Below, piece after piece: positions 16,217 to 19,607 of a stretch of DNA of 19,607 bases. Location: assembly GCA_001304015.1 (NCBI GenBank), contig LJUY01000052.1:1-19607 (forward strand). The letters are read 5' to 3'. Below the pieces are notes generated by a model that was not told where the DNA came from, ran no database searches, and worked only from the letters and a program-made list of their open reading frames with translations. This DNA comes from a candidate division Zixibacteria bacterium SM23_81. Lineage in GTDB: Bacteria > SM23-81. Made by a program: the position numbers and the translations under genes. How positions within the stretch are numbered: position 1 is the first letter of the stretch; every line of letters begins with the position of its first letter.

Positions 16217-16275
16217 GTGAACTTCCTTTCTGTTATACAGTTATTTCCCGTGGTCCATCCTTTTTGTCTTCTTCC

Positions 16276-16923
16276 CTATTTCCTTTTAGCCGGCGCAAAA
16301 AACTCCCCAGCTACCTTCTCCCACTGCTCAGAAGTCAATTCATTTCCCAGATCAGGCTTGATCTCTCCCCCTTCCTGCAGAACCGGAAACTGGGCCGTGG
16401 TCAACGTGGCCACCAGCTGGTCCTTGACCGCCTGATTCCATCTGCTAAGCATCTTCCCGTGAAGCAGATTCTGCAGTTCCGTTTTGAGCTTAATCGGCTT
16501 GACTTTCAATATCCAGCTTCTGCCGGTATCCTTCTGGCTCAAAAGCTGGGGATCGCTCTTCAGCTGTCTGTTTATTTCCACCACCCTACCGGTGATGGGC
16601 GAAGTCTGAACCAGCTCCCTTTTCCCCCTGCTTAAGGTCCAGGCTCTGCCGCCCTGCTGAATCAGAGTTCCCTGTTCGGGAAGGGTCAATTTGTCTACTG
16701 AGCCGAAAACAGAATTTGTGAAATCATCCGCTCCAACGGTAACCAAAGAGGGCTGAAGCACCTCCACCCAAGCGTGTCCCGGATGAACAAAGATTCCTTT
16801 CAAAAAGGGTGGAGGTTTAGCCTTGACGAGTTCCTCTTCAGGAACCCGGACAGCCTTTCTCATGCGCCAGACACCTATCCCTATAACCACCACCAAGAAA
16901 AGCAGGCCAATGAAAACCGACAT
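16276..16923 (-). CDS. Membrane-anchored GcvH-like protein retaining the lipoyl lysine
   Basis: This 215-aa protein starts at ATG 16923, with AGGAGG 8 nt upstream; a longer frame to 16968 would overlap the preceding small ORF and has no such site. A membrane helix (about 2-19) is followed by an H-protein-like domain (about 45-145): HAWVEVLQPSLVTVGADDF, then SPITGRVVEIN and DPQLLSQKDTGRSWILKV. K101 (SRGKRELVQTSP) falls exactly where GcvH carries lipoate, eleven residues before the TG glycine. The C-terminal region resembles that of the paralogue encoded next. This is the only one of the three operon members that could be lipoylated. Lipoylation is inferred, since the flanking residues differ from the classical ESVKA. 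Confidence 0.82.
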   Translation of the reverse strand: MSVFIGLLFLVVVIGIGVWRMRKAVRVPEEELVKAKPPPFLKGIFVHPGHAWVEVLQPSLVTVGADDFTNSVFGSVDKLTLPEQGTLIQQGGRAWTLSRGKRELVQTSPITGRVVEINRQLKSDPQLLSQKDTGRSWILKVKPIKLKTELQNLLHGKMLSRWNQAVKDQLVATLTTAQFPVLQEGGEIKPDLGNELTSEQWEKVAGEFFAPAKRK

Positions 16924-16928
16924 CTTGC

Positions 16929-17033
16929 TCACCTCCTGTTCTTTCTGATTTCTGATGCCCTGTGGCAAGTCTCCAAGCTCCCGCCGACTACCACAAGGAT
17001 TCTTAGAAAAAGCAAACCCAAAAGCGCTGACAT
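16929..17033 (-). CDS. Small membrane peptide, 34 aa, operon leader gene
   Basis: A 34-codon frame begins at ATG 17033, preceded by a strong AAGGAGG site, and ends at a TGA (16931-16929) that overlaps the ribosome-binding site of the GcvH-like gene. The first half is a hydrophobic helix (MSALLGLLFLRILVVVGG) and the second half is polar and basic with one Cys and one His. Its start resembles that of the following gene product (MSVFIGLLFLVVVIGI). It is too short to assign to a family. The two ribosome-binding sites and tight spacing suggest real translation, perhaps as a small subunit of the membrane complex or for translational coupling. Confidence 0.5.
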   Translation of the reverse strand: MSALLGLLFLRILVVVGGSLETCHRASEIRKNRR

Positions 17034-17048
17034 TGTATCCTCTCCTCC

Positions 17049-17186
17049 TTACCTCAATTGCAGAACTACACTTTTCTGATCTATCCGGGAAAGGGGGAGT
17101 TGCGCAATTGCCAGCACCTTAGGTCTGCCCTGGGTGCGACTTGCCAGCATTATCGCCGTAAAAATTAAACTACAAAACACAGACAT
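17049..17186 (-). CDS. Small hydrophobic-start protein, 45 aa, first ORF after the sigma-54 promoter
   Basis: A 45-codon frame begins at ATG 17186, with GGAGGT exactly 7 nt upstream, about 27 nt into the predicted sigma-54 transcript. Its N-terminus is hydrophobic (MSVFCSLIFTAIMLAS) and could be a signal peptide or membrane anchor; the remainder is basic. Its TAA stop overlaps the ribosome-binding site of the 34-aa ORF. I recognise no family. A longer frame reaches 17243, but its start would precede the predicted transcript start, so it is rejected. Confidence 0.48.
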   Translation of the reverse strand: MSVFCSLIFTAIMLASRTQGRPKVLAIAQLPLSRIDQKSVVLQLR

Positions 17187-17223
17187 TTCCATCACCTCCG
17201 GTTGTTTTTCCGCTAAGGTTAAA

Positions 17224-17240
17224 TGCAAATATAGTACCAA
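17224..17240 (-). promoter_or_regulatory. Sigma-54 (-24/-12) promoter of the cytochrome operon
   Basis: Read on the minus strand the site is TTGGTACTATATTTGCA. It has the obligatory GG-N10-GC spacing, TGGTAC at -24 (consensus TGGCAC) and TTGCA at -12. Transcription should start near 17213, leaving a leader of about 27 nt before the first small ORF. The NtrC-family activator at 8572-9924 is an obvious candidate regulator. Confidence 0.75.
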
Positions 17241-17425
17241 CAAACAGCTCCAGCGTAGCCCTGCGACGTAAGTTCAAGGATCCCTTGCAATTATGAGATC
17301 GATTTTCAGGAGAAGCTCTTGTTTTTGTTTAAAAATATCACGCCGAACCGTAGAGAAATCCTACGTTTTTCTTGACTGAGTTGCAGCCTTTGTGTCTAAC
17401 TTATTTACACTTAAGATGAAGCGAG

Positions 17426-17439
17426 GTGTTGCGAAACAC
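17426..17439. promoter_or_regulatory. Candidate upstream activator site (inverted repeat)
   Basis: GTGTT and AACAC flank GCGA, forming a short dyad about 215-225 bp upstream of the predicted sigma-54 transcript start. Enhancer-binding proteins normally bind dyads 80-250 bp upstream. One short dyad can occur by chance, so this is a suggestion only. Confidence 0.3.
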
Positions 17440-17572
17440 AACGGTCGGCGTCGAGAAACTCAGCAATTCAGTGACCTCTCAGGAATGAATGTACAGATTA
17501 GGTGGAGAGATCCGATCTGCACATAGTGTCCCTGGTTGTTTTTCTGCAGTGCCCTAGTGGTCTGATGAATAG

Positions 17573-17640
17573 AAAAAGCGCCAGCCTCCTCTCGTCCCCG
17601 AACCTCTGTGAGGCTCTTATCAGAGGAGGCTGGCGATTTT
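17573..17640 (-). terminator. Strong intrinsic terminator after the PorV-like gene
   Basis: CGCCAGCCTCCTCT (17579-17592) pairs perfectly over 14 bp with AGAGGAGGCTGGCG (17622-17635). The 29-nt loop holds a small inner hairpin (CCTC/GAGG). On the minus strand the stem is followed by CTTTTTC, and on the plus strand by ATTTT, so it may work in both directions. It starts about 35 nt past the PorV-like stop and insulates that unit from the cytochrome operon. Confidence 0.8.
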
Positions 17641-17672
17641 CACCTAAGGCCAGTTCCAGACAGTGACTTTAG

Positions 17673-18680
17673 CTAGAAGGCCAAAACCGCACTGAACCGA
17701 TGCGCGTTCTCCAGTCTTCCCAGATCTGCCCAGGCATAGCTAATGCCCAGAGCTCCAAATCCAGGAATATCGAAATCATATCCGCCGCCGACTGCTATTC
17801 CTTCTTCATCCGTTTGCAGCTTATATCCGACTCTCAGGAATACCTTGTTCTGCCAGCTGTATTCCAGTCCAGCGCTTCCCTGCTGGCCCCGGTCGCGGGT
17901 ATTGTACCCATCCAGAGCCGCCATAACTTTGCTGTCCGGACCAAACTCAAAATCGTAGGCCACGCCCACTCGGAAGGTCAGGGGAAGGGGATGATATTCC
18001 GTGTTCAATCTTACCTCGACCGGGAGGGTAGTGGGGTCGTTGTCCTGGTCCAGGGTGGTTTCCAGCTCCGTGCCCTGATAGTGAGTATCCGACCCGAAGT
18101 TTCGGGTGGACATTGCTATCCGGAGTGTCCTGAAGCCGGTGTAGTATAACGTGCCAAGGTCGAAAGCGATCGAAGTGGACGTCAGCTCAGATATCTTCTC
18201 CCTTATAAATTTGGCAGTTACTCCGAAGGAGAAGCGATCGGTCAGCTGGTAAGCATTACTTATTCCCACAACCCAGCTGTTGGCGCCGAACATCTCTCCG
18301 GTCCCGTCGGGCTGCTCCAGGGTTGTTCTTTCCATGTCGTCCATGGTCAGAACCGCCACGTGAACTCCGATGTTTCCGAAGGTGGGCACCGACCTGGCAT
18401 AGGCCAGGTAGTTGTACCTGATGTCGGCGATCCAGTCGGTGTAGCTGAAAGCCACACTATTCCCCTCCAGGCCAGCTATTCCTGCGGGATTGTAGTAGAG
18501 GGACATAGCTCCCTGGCTGAAAGCCGCGTTCGCTCCCCCCAAGCCTACCACGCGGGCATCCACATCCAGCTTTAGAAACTGAGCGCCGGATGTGCCCACG
18601 TTGTCGAACTCCTGGGCCCAGACTTCACCTGCAAAGCACGCCACGTGGGCCACCAGCAAAAATACGAGCAACTTTCTCAT
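17673..18680 (-). CDS. PorV/UPF0164-family outer-membrane beta-barrel protein
   Basis: This 335-aa protein has a cleavable signal peptide (about 1-22, ending AQEF after VWA). GTSGAQFLKL, then ARVVGLGGANAA and SLYYNPAGIAGLEG, form the conserved N-terminal signature of the PorV/PorQ (UPF0164) family. The rest is alternating strand-like sequence ending in a hydrophobic-aromatic C-terminus (FSAVLAF), as expected for a barrel of about 14 strands. AGGAGG precedes the ATG by 9 nt. In Bacteroidetes PorV-type proteins help export or attach type-IX substrates, and the gene directly upstream encodes a protein with a C-terminal domain of that sort. Whether a type IX system exists in this organism cannot be judged here. 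Confidence 0.87.
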   Translation of the reverse strand: MRKLLVFLLVAHVACFAGEVWAQEFDNVGTSGAQFLKLDVDARVVGLGGANAAFSQGAMSLYYNPAGIAGLEGNSVAFSYTDWIADIRYNYLAYARSVPTFGNIGVHVAVLTMDDMERTTLEQPDGTGEMFGANSWVVGISNAYQLTDRFSFGVTAKFIREKISELTSTSIAFDLGTLYYTGFRTLRIAMSTRNFGSDTHYQGTELETTLDQDNDPTTLPVEVRLNTEYHPLPLTFRVGVAYDFEFGPDSKVMAALDGYNTRDRGQQGSAGLEYSWQNKVFLRVGYKLQTDEEGIAVGGGYDFDIPGFGALGISYAWADLGRLENAHRFSAVLAF

Positions 18681-18710
18681 CGCAATTTACCTCCTAAACC
18701 ATTTCATACG

Positions 18711-19607
18711 TTATCGGACCACGGCGAACTTCCCGATCTTCTCCCCGTACGGCGAGTCCACATGGTAAATGTAGATCCCGGCGGCGATCTTCTGGTTGTT
18801 CTTGGTCATCAGATCCCAGTTCTCGTTGCCGTCGAACTCATCGCTTTCATGTATCAGAGTCTCCAAATGATCGCCGGAAAGACTGTATATCCTGATGGTG
18901 CACTTGTCGGGAAGGTGAGTGAAAGCAAGCCGAGAATAGTCCCGGCTGGGCTCCCAGTTGTTACGGACAATGTAAGGATTGGGGACCACCCTGATATCGT
19001 CCAGGTTAACCAGATCAGCTTCAACTGTCGCCTTCAGGGTCTGGAAGGTGAATACATCCGTAGAGGCGTTGGGCTTGTTGGTTATGAATCTGACGATAGT
19101 TCCAGCTGCCGGTTCTCCTGCATTAAATATTATCCTTCCGATATGGAAATCAGCAGGAAAAGAGTACTCAGCGACATCCGGCAGAGGTTCGTAGTACTCT
19201 CCTTCCCAGGGATATATTCTGTCTCCAGCGCTATAGCCTCCTGATCCATCATCGTCAATGATGGCGAATTGAATTCTCAGATCATCCGATGGGTCACCCG
19301 GGGTTCCCGGCCCGATGTTCCATACCTCAAAGGGCGCTTTGTCAGGCCATTTCTCATCGGTGTTCCAATCGTAATACTCGCTGCCTGTCTCGGTGAATCT
19401 GATCTCCCAGTCATCTATTCCTATCAGGCCTCTCCAGTTCATTCGGCTGAAGTCAGAACCAGATACATCGGTGGAGACATAGAACTCATGGGTGGAGTTC
19501 CAGGACCAACCCACATTATCCGGGGGGTCCACCGGACCTTCCGCATTCTGAGTCTCGACGATGGACTTGATATTGAAATCAGGTCCGGAAACTTTGACCA
19601 GGATTCC
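18711..19607 (-). CDS. Secreted protein with FlgD/type-IX-like C-terminal domain, N-terminus outside window
   Basis: The frame is open from base 19607 to the TAA-free end at 18711, giving 298 visible residues; the true start lies beyond the window. A GTG within it (19532) is not the start, because the frame continues upstream with similar composition. The visible part is rich in Asp, Gly, Trp and Tyr, as in extracellular beta-sandwich proteins (DDDGSGGYSAGD suggests a calcium-type loop). The VVPNPYIV motif leads into a last domain (about 70 residues: CTIRIYSLSGDHLETL, NQKIAAGIYIYHV, KIGKFAVVR) of FlgD-Ig/Por-secretion-tail type. It lies 30 nt upstream of the PorV-like gene, implying cotranscription and linked export. 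Confidence 0.83.
   Translation of the reverse strand, partial: GILVKVSGPDFNIKSIVETQNAEGPVDPPDNVGWSWNSTHEFYVSTDVSGSDFSRMNWRGLIGIDDWEIRFTETGSEYYDWNTDEKWPDKAPFEVWNIGPGTPGDPSDDLRIQFAIIDDDGSGGYSAGDRIYPWEGEYYEPLPDVAEYSFPADFHIGRIIFNAGEPAAGTIVRFITNKPNASTDVFTFQTLKATVEADLVNLDDIRVVPNPYIVRNNWEPSRDYSRLAFTHLPDKCTIRIYSLSGDHLETLIHESDEFDGNENWDLMTKNNQKIAAGIYIYHVDSPYGEKIGKFAVVR

Larger units (their letters stand above)
17187..17672. other. Regulatory intergenic region between the PorV gene and the cytochrome operon
   Basis: About 490 bases hold no convincing gene. From right to left they contain the terminator of the PorV unit (17573-17640), a possible activator-binding inverted repeat (17426-17439), a weak plus-strand hairpin with T5 (17349-17370), AT-rich tracts near 17310-17340 and the sigma-54 promoter (17224-17240). 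This is the layout expected for enhancer-dependent control of the minus-strand operon. Confidence 0.6.

Noticed and set aside
11734-16923. True glycine cleavage H proteins (gcvH)
   Set aside because: No gcvT or gcvP nearby, the proteins are 215-278 aa rather than about 130, two lack the lipoyl lysine, and two are membrane anchored.
17349-17370. Hairpin CGTAG/CTACG followed by T5 on the plus strand
   Set aside because: It is terminator-like, but no plus-strand gene lies upstream for it to end and the stem is only 5 bp; probably chance.

Overview
The window looks like a chromosomal segment from a Gram-negative, anaerobic, respiring bacterium. It is most plausibly an uncultured lineage of the FCB group or a neighbouring candidate phylum. 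Three things point that way: a PorV/UPF0164-type outer-membrane barrel beside a secreted protein with a FlgD/type-IX-like C-terminal domain (right edge), multihaem c-type cytochromes with a HybA/HybB-like quinone module, and a large stock of PAS/GAF two-component proteins resembling those of Desulfobacterota. I cannot name the phylum from sequence alone. No rRNA, tRNA, CRISPR array, intact transposase or prophage gene was seen.

Layout. (1) 1-933, minus: two tandem, related single-domain response-regulator receivers; the left one runs off the window. (2) 934-1564: a divergent non-coding region with a UUCG-capped hairpin, a 19-nt palindrome and a promoter-like site. (3) 1565-6614, plus: a signalling operon with a 1118-aa soluble PAS/GAF histidine kinase, an Rcp1-type receiver (TTG start) and a receiver-PAS-LuxR protein. 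(4) 6837-7624, plus: a glutaredoxin/NrdH-like protein translationally coupled to a ferredoxin:thioredoxin-reductase catalytic subunit fused to rubredoxin. (5) 8033-11519, minus: a membrane histidine kinase with two c-type haem motifs in its sensor domain, an NtrC-family sigma-54 activator and an archaemetzincin. (6) 11734-17186, minus: an eight-gene electron-transfer operon. In transcription order it encodes two tiny proteins (45 and 34 aa), two membrane-anchored GcvH-like proteins, an octahaem cytochrome c, a TAT-exported HybA-like 16-cysteine Fe-S protein, a HybB/NrfD-like membrane subunit and a third, soluble, Cys-rich GcvH-like protein. (7) 17673-19607, minus: a PorV-like barrel and the C-terminal part of a secreted protein.

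How the parts fit. A well-formed sigma-54 promoter (TTGGTAC-N5-TTGCA on the minus strand, 17224-17240) sits about 40 nt upstream of the first small ORF of the electron-transfer operon. The neighbouring NtrC-type activator has GAFTGA, the sigma-54 contact motif. The natural reading is that periplasmic haem redox state or ligand binding sensed by the kinase controls synthesis of a quinone-linked cytochrome complex. The most novel feature is the complex itself: three H-protein-like lipoyl domains accompany an orphan HybAB/octahaem module with no glycine-cleavage or dehydrogenase genes beside it, and only one of the three retains the lysine that would carry lipoate.
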